A stretch of DNA of 64,000 nt from Hemileia vastatrix. Its lineage: Eukaryota > Basidiomycota > Pucciniomycetes > Pucciniales > Zaghouaniaceae. The stretch is from the NCBI GenBank assembly GCA_030280995.1, contig JASXTE010000011.1, forward strand, positions 7,571,501-7,635,500, read 5' to 3'. How positions within the stretch are numbered: position 1 is the first letter of the stretch; each line of letters begins with the position of its first letter. Under the pieces are notes generated by a model. That model ran no database searches. It was not told the origin of the DNA and saw only the letters and a list, made by a program, of their open reading frames with translations. A program made the position numbers and the translations under genes. Positions 12,220 to 22,085 of the stretch are shown here, one piece after another.

Positions 12220-12696
12220 TTACAAACCAGGAGGAGCTTTGGTCGTTTGATGATTATCCTGAGAAGAATTCCAAATAGTTTCGATGATACCATTTCCCAA
12301 ACCAAAATCAGAGATGCACCGGTGGTCTGGAAAATATATACCATGTTCTTTGATTTTAGCTCGAGATGGTATTGGTTGGCCAGTTATTGGATTGATATAT
12401 GAGAATATACCAAAAGTAAGAAAATTGGAATCATTCCTATTGATATGAATCCTATTGTGAAATCCAGAATGAGTGATAATAACATTAGAAAATAAAAGAT
12501 ATTTGTGGCTGATATCTTCCCATTTGGAGTCACACCAATTCAGTTTTCCAACTTTGGTTGCAAGTTCATGATTTTTTTCAAATGCTTTATTATAGAGCTT
12601 TTTGAGTCGAAGAGCAAGAAAAGAGTTAAAGGAAGGTAGAGTGTCCCATAAGAAAAAATCTTCATCTTTTTGAGCTTTAGTGATATTCTTGAGCAA
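12220..12696 (-). pseudogene. Tet-like 2OG-Fe(II) oxygenase fragment carried in Harbinger A
   Basis: A 158-codon frame on the minus strand. Its C-terminal half follows the pattern of the Tet-like 2OG-Fe(II) oxygenase domain that is expanded in rust fungi: a conserved GFHNRIH strand, then FLTFGIFSY, a SDFGLGNGIIETIW strand and a distal His in NHQTT. Where the family has His-x-Asp for iron binding, this copy appears to read His-Ile-Asn. The catalytic Asp therefore looks lost. The frame is cut at its 5' side by element B (12702) and I could not find the remainder beyond 15884. Active relatives (TET/JBP) oxidise 5-methylpyrimidines in DNA; no activity is claimed here. The assignment rests on pattern memory without a search. 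Confidence 0.6.
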
Positions 12697-12972
12697 TCAA
12701 TAGGGGGTGTCAGTTCTGGCAAATCCGCACTTAAATTAAGTGCGGATTTCAAACCAAATCAGCACTTAAATTTTGCAAAAAAGTCACTTATTTCAAAAAA
12801 GGGTGTCAGTTATGACCTCAAATCAGCACTTTTTTCCCGTTTTTTTTCACAACCACATTTTGGCCACAAAACATCCCTTCCTTTCTTACCCCATCCCTGT
12901 CACATGTGACACACTGACCTTCCTCGCTACCTACCCATCAATCCTCGGCACACACCCCTTCCTGACATTTTC

Positions 12973-13640
12973 AATATTTTGACCAGGCATGTTTACATTC
13001 TTTTTTACTTATTTCTTCTACTTTTTAATCTTTTTTCTTGTTATGTGCCAGTTTCATAATGCCTCCCAGACATTCCAAATCTCAAAAGGTAACTCAAAAA
13101 TCTGCTTCGTCACAAAAGTCTCCTCGTAAAGCAAGGATTACATAGAAAAAAAATCAGTGACTTTTTCTATTACTTACAACTGTTTTTACAGAATTGAAAA
13201 CTATGTTTCAGCTAATATTTTATGGAAGTGAACTCTGTTCTTCGCCCGAAGAACAGAGTTCATCCTCCTATTTTCACATTCTGTTTGCACCAATCTCCAA
13301 CATTTTCAATATTTTGACCAGGCATGTTTACATTCTTTTTTACTTATTTCTTCTACTTTTTAATCTTTTTTCTTGTTATGTGCCAGTTTCATAATGCCTC
13401 CCAGACATTCCAAATCTCAAAGGGTAACTCAAAAATCTGCTTCGTCACAAAAGTCTCCTCGTAAAGCAAGGATTACATATAAAAAAAATCAGTGACTTTC
13501 TCTATTACTTACAACTGTTTTTACAGAATTGAAAACTATGTTTCAGCTAATATTTTATGGAAGTGAACTCTGTTCTTCGCCCGAAGAACAGAGTTCATCC
13601 TCCTATTTTCACATTCTGTTTGCACCAATCTCCATCCCTT
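12973..13640 (+). repeat. Direct duplication in B of the SANT gene 5' end plus hairpin unit
   Basis: Two copies of about 335 bp (from about 12973 and about 13309). Each contains the SANT-gene leader, the ATG with the first codons (also present intact at 34234), then an abrupt switch at ggattacata to the hairpin-bearing unit. A third, shorter unit continues to about 13935. The coding part is broken at the same switch point each time, so the break came before the duplication. Confidence 0.75.
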
Positions 13641-13898
13641 TCAATTCTATCAACACATGCTTGTCTTCCCTCCCCATGCCTTTCGCTATCCTCCCAGCCC
13701 CATTGTATGCCATCCTCTTTTAAAGGTAATTCAAAAATCTGCTTCGTCACAAAAGTCTCCTCGTAAAGCAAGGATTACATAGAAAAAAAATCAGTGACTT
13801 TTTCTATTACTTACAACTGTTTTTACACAATTGAAAACTATGTTTCAGCTAATATTTTATGGAAGTGAACTCTGTTCTTCACCCGAAGAACAGAGTTC
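13230..13898. repeat. Three copies of a 14-bp stem hairpin in element B
   Basis: Perfect inverted repeats at 13230-13261, 13565-13596 and 13867-13898. The arm is GAACTCTGTTCTTC, the loop is GCCC (ACCC in the third), and the second arm is its exact reverse complement. The surrounding sequence (ttatggaagt before, atcctcctattttcaca after) is also conserved. Three more copies lie in element C. Confidence 0.9.
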
Positions 13899-14312
13899 AT
13901 CCTCCTATTTTCACACTCTGTTTGCACCAATCTCCATCCCTTTCAATTCTATCAACACATGCTTGTCTTCCCTCCCCATGCCTTTCGCTATCCTCCCAGC
14001 CCCATTGTATGCCATCCTCTTTTGATCCCCATTTCACCCCTCTCAACCTCTCCCAGACCCTTTTCTTCATTTAAAATGCCTCGGAACCCTTAATCTTCCC
14101 TTCCAACTCTTTCCCAACCTTTGAGTGACTGAAAAAATATGCGTTTGCTGAAAATATGCGATTTCATGTTGAGTTGATGAAAGAAAACACAGAGAGAAAA
14201 AAAAATAAGACTTTAACAGCAAATTCAAAAACCAAAAAAATATGCAAAAAAATTTACCATTCTCAGTGAATAATACATGCAAATTGATAATTTGAAGAGA
14301 AAGAGAAAAAAA

Positions 14313-15572
14313 TTAAAATTGCGTTGAAAAATGTTGGAGTGTTATTGGAAGGATTTTCGCCCTTATACTAGTTGATTGAGAAATAGAAGTGTTGGATATA
14401 GTCGGAGGTGAATCAACTTGTTCATCTTCATACAGCTCTAACCATTGATCTTTGAGGTCAGCAAGTAGGTTATGAAGTATAGTGCAACACAGAATCCAGT
14501 TGATCACCGCCTCCATTTCAGATTTATTTCTAAGAGGACTTCTTAATTCCCTTAAACTAGAAAAACGGCCTTTCAAGATTCCAATAGAATGTTCAATACG
14601 GACTCTTGACTTTGCCAAATGATTGTTGAATTTGGCATTTTGACTGTCTTCTGAAGCTGCTCCCCGAAAAGCAGGAAGTACATACTTTCCATTCACATAA
14701 GCAGAATCTGCAAGAAGATACTGATTTTCATCAAAGAATTTTTCAGGTTCATTTGAAATATGCATTCTTGGGAAGACGTAGGAGTCATGACATGAGCCAG
14801 GATAGCCAGCAAAGAATGATATAAATTTTTTGTTTACGTCACATATAAGCTGAACGTTAATTGAATATCTATAAAGAAGATATATTTGTTTGTGTTAGTT
14901 TCAAGGAGGATGAAAGGAGTTAAAAATAATCTACCTCTTTTTACGGTCAAAGTAATTGTTTCCACCTTGAGCAGGTTTCTGGCTCAAAGGAATAGTAGTA
15001 CCATCAACAAAACCAATACATCCTGGAAAGCCCTCTGCTTGCATAACCTGAGATGATTCAAGTCGCTCTTCTTTTGTTGGCCAGGTGAGAAGTTGAGATT
15101 CCAAGGAGTTGATGGCAGTGATACATCGTTTGGTATAAGTGTTAACTGAACCATACCCTAAATCAAAGACATTTTCTAAACGTTTCAAAGCGGCTCCATT
15201 ACCATTTGAACCCAAACGACATAGTGTGATGGCCAATTGAATTGAAGGATGTTGTTGTTCTTTTTGAGAATTATTGTGAAATATGGGATGATCCTGAATA
15301 AGCTCAAGCAATTTAAGGAAACATTCCTGAGAAGTCCTGAACAGCCATCTAAAACTGGGTGTAGATAGTTTAAGAAGTGTTTGGATGGTGTACTTGGGAG
15401 TATGAAGTACTTGAGGCTTTCTGGGAAGAAGGTAACGTTTCGTGGCCATTTTTGATAAAACGACAAAATCTTCTTCTAGATCAGAATCGGAATCAGAGTC
15501 CAAGAGCAGTTCAAGCGCCATGAAAGTCATTGCTTTATGTAATTTATCACGATTTGAAAGTGAGGAAGGCAT
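14313..15572 (-). CDS. PIF/Harbinger DDE transposase of element B (intact)
   Basis: Two exons, 15572-14935 and 14868-14313, joined by a 66-bp GT-AG intron (GTAGATT..TTTATAG). They give a 397-aa protein with no internal stop. The catalytic acids fit the DDE_Tnp_4/Harbinger nuclease pattern: Asp190 in GFVDGTTIPL, Asp241 in YPGSCHDSYV, Glu305 in SRVRIEHSIGILKGRF. The N-terminal 150 residues resemble the usual helical region of these transposases. The start is fixed by the same ATG and context in element C (37510). It is the best-preserved gene in the window and could still act in trans on ends of this family. Element A has a damaged homologue. Confidence 0.88.
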
Positions 15573-15883
15573 GACTCTTATATGATATGATATGAAGATG
15601 TAAGTGATGTACGATGTTTTGAGTTATGAAGTGTTATTCTGCGGAGTGCTGCGTATGAATGGGATGATGCTGACAAATCAGTGAAATGGGACTAGATGGT
15701 GAAATCAGCACTTTTGGTTGAGAAAGTGCGGATTTGAGTGAAATAAGTGACTTATTTCATTTTGAAATCCACCAGTATTGGGGCTAGTGTGTTTTGGAAA
15801 TCCGCACTTATTTAAGTGCGGATTTGGTCAAATTTAAGTGCGGATTTGTAAGTGTGGATTTGCCAGAACTGACACCCCCTAAT

Positions 15884-17139
15884 ATATGCCTATATAATTG
15901 AAATGCCTAGATAATAATCAGATAAGAGTTTCAGAATCCTTATCCTCTAATTATGCAATGTAAAAATGTGAAATAAGATAAGTGAAATTTGGAAAAAAGG
16001 CTCAACTTCAAAGGTCAAAATCTCAGCAACCACTGAACCTAATTCAAACCTGTTTGTGGGAAATGAGATATAAGATTTAGTAGAATCTTCACTTAAAGGA
16101 CATGTGATTTAAATTAACCTAACCCTAATTTGTTACATAAAAAAATGGAATAAAAATTTAAATTGGGAAAAAAAAGGCTCAACTTTAACGGTCAATATCT
16201 CAGCAACCACTGAATCAAATTCAAATTTGTTTGCAGGAAATGAAAGGTAGCTATCAGGAGAATCTTCAGTAAAATAAACATTAGATTTGAATAAACCTAA
16301 CCCTAATTCCAATTCTGATTTTCAAAATTTTACAAAAACTTGAAAAGTGGTAATGAAGATGAGATCAAAAGGAGTTGAATAAGTTCACTGTTATCCAGAT
16401 AAGAGTCATACATATATTTAAGTATGAAGTTTTCATAAAAGGAATCAGATATCATATAGGCATGAAAAAAGGAGATGAAACTTACCTTGATTGAAAAGTT
16501 GGAAAAATAGAGTGAGAAAGATTGATGTTGGAATTGTGGGGAAATTGAATATGGAGTAAGTGAAATGCATAAAGAATGTGCAATGTATGTGTTTCAATGA
16601 AATGGAGCCAAAAAAAGTGAAATAGGTGAAAGGGGGGATAATGGCCATGCCAAGGAGGGATGAAGAGCAGGGTGATAGAGCTAAAAAAGAAAGTAAAGAG
16701 GGAGAGAAAAAAAAGGTTAATTTTACCATTGAAATCAAAAATAACCACTTAAAAAATAATTTAGATAAAAAAAATAAAAAAAAAACAGAAGAAAAACAAA
16801 AAATATATAATTAGTAATCAAAAAATCAAAAAAAAGAATAAACTGACTTACCTGGAGAGATGAGGTGACAAAATAAATGAAACCAAATTGTTTGAGGGAT
16901 GTTGGAGGAGAATAGGAAAAGGATATGAGGGATGAATGAAAAAAAGAAACAGTGAAAAATTATGCAATTTTAGAAAATATGCGATGTCATGTTGAGCTGG
17001 TGAAAGAAAACCAATGAGCCATCCAAAAAAGAGATATTCACCATAAATTCAAAAAAAATGAATATGTAACAAACAAAAATACCAAGCCAAGTGAATAAAG
17101 TATACAAAGTGTAAACTTGGAGAGTATGAAAACAAAAAA
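15884..17139. repeat. Non-coding part of A with an internal duplication
   Basis: AT-rich sequence between the B insertion and the A transposase. A segment of about 120 bp occurs twice (about 15985-16110 and 16165-16285), each with aggctcaactt, ggtcaa, atctcagcaaccactgaa and ggaaatga. The stretch 16640-16860 is A-rich. No gene is supported, and short frames here are in low-complexity sequence. Confidence 0.6.
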
Positions 17140-18401
17140 TTAAAAGGGTTGAGTGCCAAAATGGTGGAGGGTGATTGGCATAATGACAGAGCATATGCCA
17201 GTTGAATGAATGTTTTGTGATTCAAGGAATGGGAGAGCAGGCACTGGTTCAGGATCCTCTTCTTCATAAAGATCATTCCACTCATCCTTTAAATCATCTA
17301 GTATATTGTGGAGTATAACGCAAGTCATGATCCAATGATTTGCACTTTTGATCTCCAATTTTTTTTGAAATTGGATTTGGAGCTCCCAAAGACTAGAAAA
17401 TTATCCCTTTAAAATACCTATAGCATGTTCAATCCGTACTCTTGATTGGGCAAGGTGATAATTGAATTTAGTTTTGGGGTCATTTTCTAAGGTTGCACCA
17501 TGGAAAGCAGGTATAATGTACTTCCCACTTGCATATTCTGAGTCTCCAAGGAGGTACTGAGATTCGACAAAGTATGAGTCTGGGGTTTGAGAAATCCTCA
17601 TTCTTTGGAAGACAGAAGAGTCATGACATGATCCAGGGCAGCCACTGTGAAAAGAAATAAATTTTTTATTGACATCACATATAAGTTGAACGGCAATAGA
17701 GTATCTACAAGGAAGATAAAAAGTTAGTTCATGAATGATGAGAAATTGGAGAAGATTTTGAAAAAACCTTTTTTTGCAATCAAAATAATGGTTCCCATCA
17801 TGAGCAGGATTTTGACTCAAAGGTTAGTTGTGCCATCAACAAAACCTACACAGCCAGGGAAACCTTTGGCTTGCATTACTTGAGAGGATTCAAGTTGCTG
17901 TTGTGGAGTTGGCCAAGCAAGTGTTTGAGACTTGAGGGAAAGGATAGAAATCATACAGTGCTTGGTGTATAATATCACTGTGACATATCCTATGTTAAAT
18001 AGATTATCCAAACGTCTTACAGAAGCACCATTTCCATTTGAGCCAAAGCAACATAGTGCAACAGAAAGTTGAATGGCAGGATTACGCTGATTGTTATGGG
18101 AATTGTTATGAGAGATAGGATGTTCAGAGATGAGTTGATAAAGTTTGAAGAAATAATTGGGTGAAGTTCTAAATAGCTGAGTGAAGTTTAGTTGGGGAAT
18201 GTTGAGAATGGAGCAGAGATCATATTGGGGATCATGATAAAGATTTGGCACCCTGGAAAAGAGGTAATGCTTTTTGGAAAGAAAACACAAATAGGCTAAG
18301 GCATCTCCCAAATCAGAGTCAGATTTATAGTAGAGAACTAAAACTAAAGTGATGGCATTAATAGTGGAGTGAAGTAGCAGTCTATACGAGAAGTGCTTCA
18401 T
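17140..18401 (-). pseudogene. PIF/Harbinger DDE transposase of element A (damaged)
   Basis: Homologue of the B transposase. The first part is 18401-17817 (conserved NGNGASVRRLDNLF, then GFVDGTT). A one-base deletion just after the first catalytic Asp (near 17820) shifts the frame. The frame resumes at 17815 with SQNPAHDGNHYFD. An intron with GT..TTGTAG borders at about 17769-17707 matches the B intron position. The second Asp lies in CPGSCHDSSVF and the Glu in SRVRIEHAIGILKG. A stop at about 17400 falls where B has Arg. The tail resumes at 17358 and ends at 17140. One frameshift and one stop inactivate an otherwise nearly full-length gene. Confidence 0.85.
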
Positions 18402-18800
18402 TCTTGTCAGTAGTATAGGTGTTGGTAAAAGGTTTAGATGATGAGTGGGAAGTGGGAATTTGCCGCCAAATGTGCAGTTGGAATGTGTAGATAGAAAAAA
18501 AACTTAAGTGTTGGCCACCAAAATTAAGTAGCATAGATTGAGGAGAGACTTAAGGATGTAATCAGAAATTATATGTCATGTGACTTTCTTAAATATCCAT
18601 CATGAATGTGATGAGTTTGGGATCAGGAATTAGGAACAAAAATTGGGGTATAAGAGGCAGGATAATGCATTATCATGGATTCCTTATCCACTATCCCCGG
18701 GGCTAGTGGATAAGAATCTTCCGCAATTAATAATGTCTGATCCCAAGAAAAAAATTTCTGATCCCTAATTGCGGATCCCTGAACATTGATACCCCCTTTT

Positions 18801-19152
18801 ATGTGCAAGAATGGTTCAGTTAGAAAAGAAAGAATAAACTCTAGAAAAGGCATATTCAAAAATGATGAATGTTAGGAGTCAGTCAGTTAGATATCGAAAT
18901 AAGAGATTGGCTCATAGGCTATGGAATACTTTGAAAACTGGAGACATGGTCTTTGTGTATAATATGATTTTAGAAAGTCAGTGGGGAATAATGTTTGCAG
19001 ATAGGAGGAATGGACCATACAGAGTTAGAGAACAGGTATCTGGTGGTTTGTATGTGTTAGAAGAGTTGGATGGAGTTGTTTTGAAAAAGAGGGTAGCTGC
19101 TGATCAAGTCAAGTGGTTCTATCCTAGAGGCACTAGGTTCGCCACAGTCTAA
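18801..19152 (+). pseudogene. E1 integrase C-terminus with GPY/F-like module
   Basis: Continuation of E1 pol after removal of Harbinger A. The upstream codons TEELL end at 9433 and the frame resumes with CARMVQLEKKE. The block NGPYRVREQVSGGLYVLEEL (about 19012-19071) is the GPY/F-type module of Ty3/Gypsy integrases. The frame ends at the TAA just before 19153. The E2 homologue at 48286-48640 is much more decayed. Confidence 0.75.
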
Positions 19153-19503
19153 CTCCAAAATGAGGATAAACTACCTGCAATCCTTTATGAAGACTTACTC
19201 AAAAATGAGGATAAAAGCTGTACTATTGCGTAAAGAAGATTTACTTCACAAGAGAGTATAAAATAAAACTATCATTGAAACTACTGATTGTTAAATTTGA
19301 ATTTTAAAAGTTTATGGTGAAGAATTTAGTTTTAATGTAATAATTTTGGTAGAAGTGTTCACAGGGGAACCTCATAAATTAAATATTGGCAAGTTTAAGG
19401 GTAATTAATGGTCTGGATGCTCTATACACAACTACCCCACAATTTTTATTACAATAGTTGCCCTTTTTCTAGTTGAATCCTGGCTTGTTTTTGATATATA
19501 GGT

Positions 19504-20057
19504 GGTCCACTAAGACTATAAACTGGAACAACATTACATCAAACAATTATGCACATTTGAAGCCAGATTCACGGATTTTTTTTATGTTTTATTTTTAATT
19601 TATAAATTTTTATTTTTGAATTTTTTTATGTTAGAATCTTATTTTATTTTCAATTTAAAAATATTAAAATTCAATTGTTCAGAGATAATGATCACTGGTG
19701 GTCTCTAATCATTTTTACAAATTAGAGGGAGCCCACCCAGTGATCATTTCTATTTTTTTGTTATTATGTTTTCAAATTTTTCAAAAACCATTTATGTATA
19801 TTTTCAATTTATTTTCTTGTGTATTGCACATCAAGGTGCACTTTGATGTGGGAATGATGTCAGGGGTATGGCTCATCAAATGGCTGGGGGGAATCTTTAT
19901 AAATTTAAATTTAAATTCTAATTTTATTACATCTTTTATATATATTTAATTTTAATCATAAAAAAATAAAATAAAATAAAATAAATAAAAAAGATAAAAT
20001 AAATAGAAAAATAATCATAATTTTTTTTAATTTTAAGTTTTCTTTATAATTTTAGTT

Positions 20058-20089
<32 letters not shown>

Positions 20090-20630
20090 TACTATTTTTC
20101 ACAGTGAACAGGTTCTAATGGAATGTGATATCTGTTGAGTTCTATCTCAAGATACGCTTTAGTCCTCCAAGAATTAAAACTGGATAATTTTCAAAAAAAT
20201 TTTAAGACTTTTGGATTTATGTTTTTTGGATCTGTTAGTCCTCCCAGACTTTAAACTGATTGCTTATGAAGATTTCCCAATCCAGTGGGATCTGTTAGTT
20301 CATCAAGACTTAAAACTGAATATTAAACAAGAAAATTTTAAAAATATACAAGTGACACAATCTTTGGTTCACTATGAACTAAAACTGGAAATGAACTATG
20401 GTATTTGGTCCTCTAAGACCTTATACTGGAAATAATATCAAAATGTCAATCATTGGTCCCCTATGACCTTAAACTGGCAAATTACTTTCACTTTGGTCAA
20501 CCAAGACTATAAATTGGAAATAAATTAAAAGTTTGGATTTCAAGGATATTTGGAGGGAATGTTAATCAAGTTGGATATTCAATTCAGTCATTTTTAATTT
20601 ATCACTGGTTCATCAGTACTCAAACTGGTA
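19504..20630 (+). repeat. Array of iterated mini-hairpin motifs in E1
   Basis: The unit is a 4-bp stem (RGTY..RACY) around a 5-6-nt loop, followed by about 3-5 nt and AAACTGGA or a near form. Stems start at 19504, 20161 (imperfect), 20237, 20297, 20367, 20407, 20455, 20495 and 20607 (weak). Examples are GGTC CTCTAA GACC, GGTC CCCTAT GACC, GTTC ACTAT GAAC and AGTC CTCCCA GACT. The paired bases change together while the AACTGG tail stays fixed. One clear unit is also present in E2 at 48950. Confidence 0.65.
19689..19746 (+). other. Imperfect stem-loop conserved in the E 3' region
   Basis: The left arm tgatcactggtggtctctaat pairs with the right arm ending cccagtgatca, with bulges, around a loop of about 10 nt. 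The E2 copy at 49145-49196 keeps the structure. CTCTAAT/ATTAGAG here corresponds to CTCCAAT/ATTGGAG there, a compensated pair change. Confidence 0.6.
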
Positions 20631-21204
20631 CTAACTCATTTGGACAACTCATTCATTAATGAAAACAGTGAAACTAACTTTAGGCAATGGAGATGTCATT
20701 AAATGGAGTTATGTAGGATTAAAGAAAGATGGAGATTTAAAAGGTCATTGAAGAAGCTAGTTAAAAGTCAAAAATATAGGTTCTAAGAATGTCTGGAAAG
20801 TTATGTTTTAAGATAAAAGTAAGAGTGATTTAAAAGGGATCAAAATTTATCTTAATGTTGTGATGCTGAATCATAGAAGAAGGATAAGATTTGGATTTAG
20901 TGGGCCTCTTTGGTAGACTATTTACAAGGAAGCTTGGAGGACCTTATGGAAAGAATAGAATCATAGTATTTGGCTCAGGGGGAAGCCCAATGGGAATGGA
21001 ATAAAAAGTATTAGGCTTATTAAGGAGGCCCACTCTCTCATGCTGGGAAGAACAATGGAGACTGGTAGAGGAGAGTCTAAAGGATTCAAACCTTGCTCTC
21101 AGTAGTAGATTCATCACAAGGTAAATACATATTAAATAATTTTTATTCAAAATATGAAAAATATATGACAAAAAAAATAAAATCAACCAGACAATAACAG
21201 TTAT

Positions 21205-21465
21205 CACTACGCAATATAGGGGGTGGACTTGCTAGCAAGTCCTCAACCTGAACTCAGATGGAACTCAGATGGAACTCAGACTGAACTCATACTGAACCCA
21301 TACTGAACTCTACTTGAACACCCACCTAAAACTGTTCTTCTGAGTGGTGTTCATTCCTGATTGTATGGCTCCTTTATCAATAGCTCAATGTGTGTTCAAT
21401 CTATGGTGAGTTTGGGTCCAAGGTTGCGGACTTGCTAGCAAGTCCGCCCCCCATATTGTGTGGTG
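21205..21465. mobile_element. 261-bp MITE, copy 1
   Basis: Termini CACTAC..GTGGTG within a longer inverted repeat that includes gcaatatagggggtgg and the 18-bp palindrome GGACTTGCTAGCAAGTCC near each end. TSD tat is at 21202-21204 and 21466-21468. The interior has short repeats of gaactcaga and gaactcata. There is no coding capacity. Copy 2, of identical length, is at 51235-51495. Confidence 0.88.
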
Positions 21466-21698
21466 TATCAGCACCAAAAAGAATTAAAGAATTAAAGTAT
21501 TAAAATTTTGAACAAGAGAAGACAATAAATATAAATAATCTCTTTTTAATTATTCAAAAACAATATCAAAAAAATTTTCAATAGTATTTTTCACTTCATG
21601 ATGTCTTCATGTTGAAGAGGATGAAGAGAAGATGAATATATGAACAATCAATTATGCAAATTCAAAGAATGGGGAAATTCTTCATTGGAGGGGGGATG

Positions 21699-22085
21699 TG
21701 GTAGACTAAAGTCTATTAGGGCACTTATGTTTAATTTAAAGAATTTTTGGAGGATAATTACTGATATTGGACAGGCCAATCAAATTTTAATTGCTTAATT
21801 TAAAGAAATTGAGTATTAAAAGTGGTTAAAAGGGTAAATTTTATAGGTCAAGCTTTAACAAATAATTACTAGACAGGAAGTACAAGTAGAGGTTTAAAAG
21901 TGCATGGAAATTAAATTCAGGAGTCTCAAGAACCTTTAGAAATTTCTGTGGAATTTTTACTATTTTTCTACTATTTTTAATAATTTTATAAAGAACTTTT
22001 CTTTATTTTTGATTTTTCATAATTTGCTTAACTTTGATGATTTTTTACTAGGTAAATAGGGCTGCACAGGCTATGAAAATTTAAA
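21699..22085 (+). repeat. Family E LTR shared by E1 and the next partial E copy
   Basis: Begins tgtggtagac directly after a purine tract, as a 3' LTR should. It aligns with the sequence starting tgttatgg at 40509. Conserved blocks include ttcaggagtctcaagaac and gctgcacaggctatgaaaat. The right border is uncertain. Because gag/protease sequence of a second E copy follows directly, this LTR seems to be shared by two tandem elements. Confidence 0.6.

Larger units (their letters stand above)
12702..15880. mobile_element. PIF/Harbinger-like transposon B, nested in A
   Basis: The TIR starts AGGGGGTGTCAGTTCTG at the left and is mirrored at the right end. The 3-bp duplication aat is at 12699-12701 and 15881-15883. 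Subterminal regions repeat the motif AAGTGCGGATTT in both orientations (several times per end), probably transposase binding sites. The left half holds only the first codons of the SANT-like gene (about 13058), duplicated near 13394, then hairpin-bearing repeats. The right half holds an intact transposase gene on the minus strand. B has therefore lost its SANT gene but kept its transposase. Confidence 0.9.
9434..18797. mobile_element. PIF/Harbinger-like DNA transposon A, with nested element B
   Basis: The terminal inverted repeats start AGGGGGTATCAA at the left and match the reverse complement of the right end, followed by a shared TCAGGGATCC block. Flanks are att (9431-9433) and ttt (18798-18800), a 3-bp duplication with one changed base. 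Removing the element gives a junction of the same length as the intact E2 site at about 48274-48293, which supports these borders. It carries a SANT/Myb-like gene at the left, a minus-strand Tet-like oxygenase in the middle and a minus-strand DDE transposase at the right. Both transposition genes are damaged. Confidence 0.88.
19153..21698 (+). other. E1 3' non-coding region
   Basis: Between the pol stop and the 3' LTR. It matches E2 48650-49470 over its first part. It contains iterated mini-hairpins (19504-20630), a long imperfect stem-loop (19689-19746), AT-rich sequence with a (TA)n run at about 20066-20089, the MITE at 21205-21465, and a purine-rich tract (ggaggggggatg, ending about 21698) that fits a polypurine tract before the LTR. 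No gene is supported. Confidence 0.65.

Noticed and set aside
13194..14074. Repeated frames beginning MKTMFQL or MEVNSVL
   Set aside because: They are readings through the hairpin repeat and SANT-gene leader. They recur with the repeat and change length freely.
12699..15883. 2-bp TA duplication (Tc1/mariner type) for B and C
   Set aside because: TA also fits B and C, but it does not fit the A insertion when compared with the empty site in E2. The transposase is Harbinger-type.
20066..20089. (TA)n run as a promoter
   Set aside because: A simple repeat in the E 3' region with no downstream gene.
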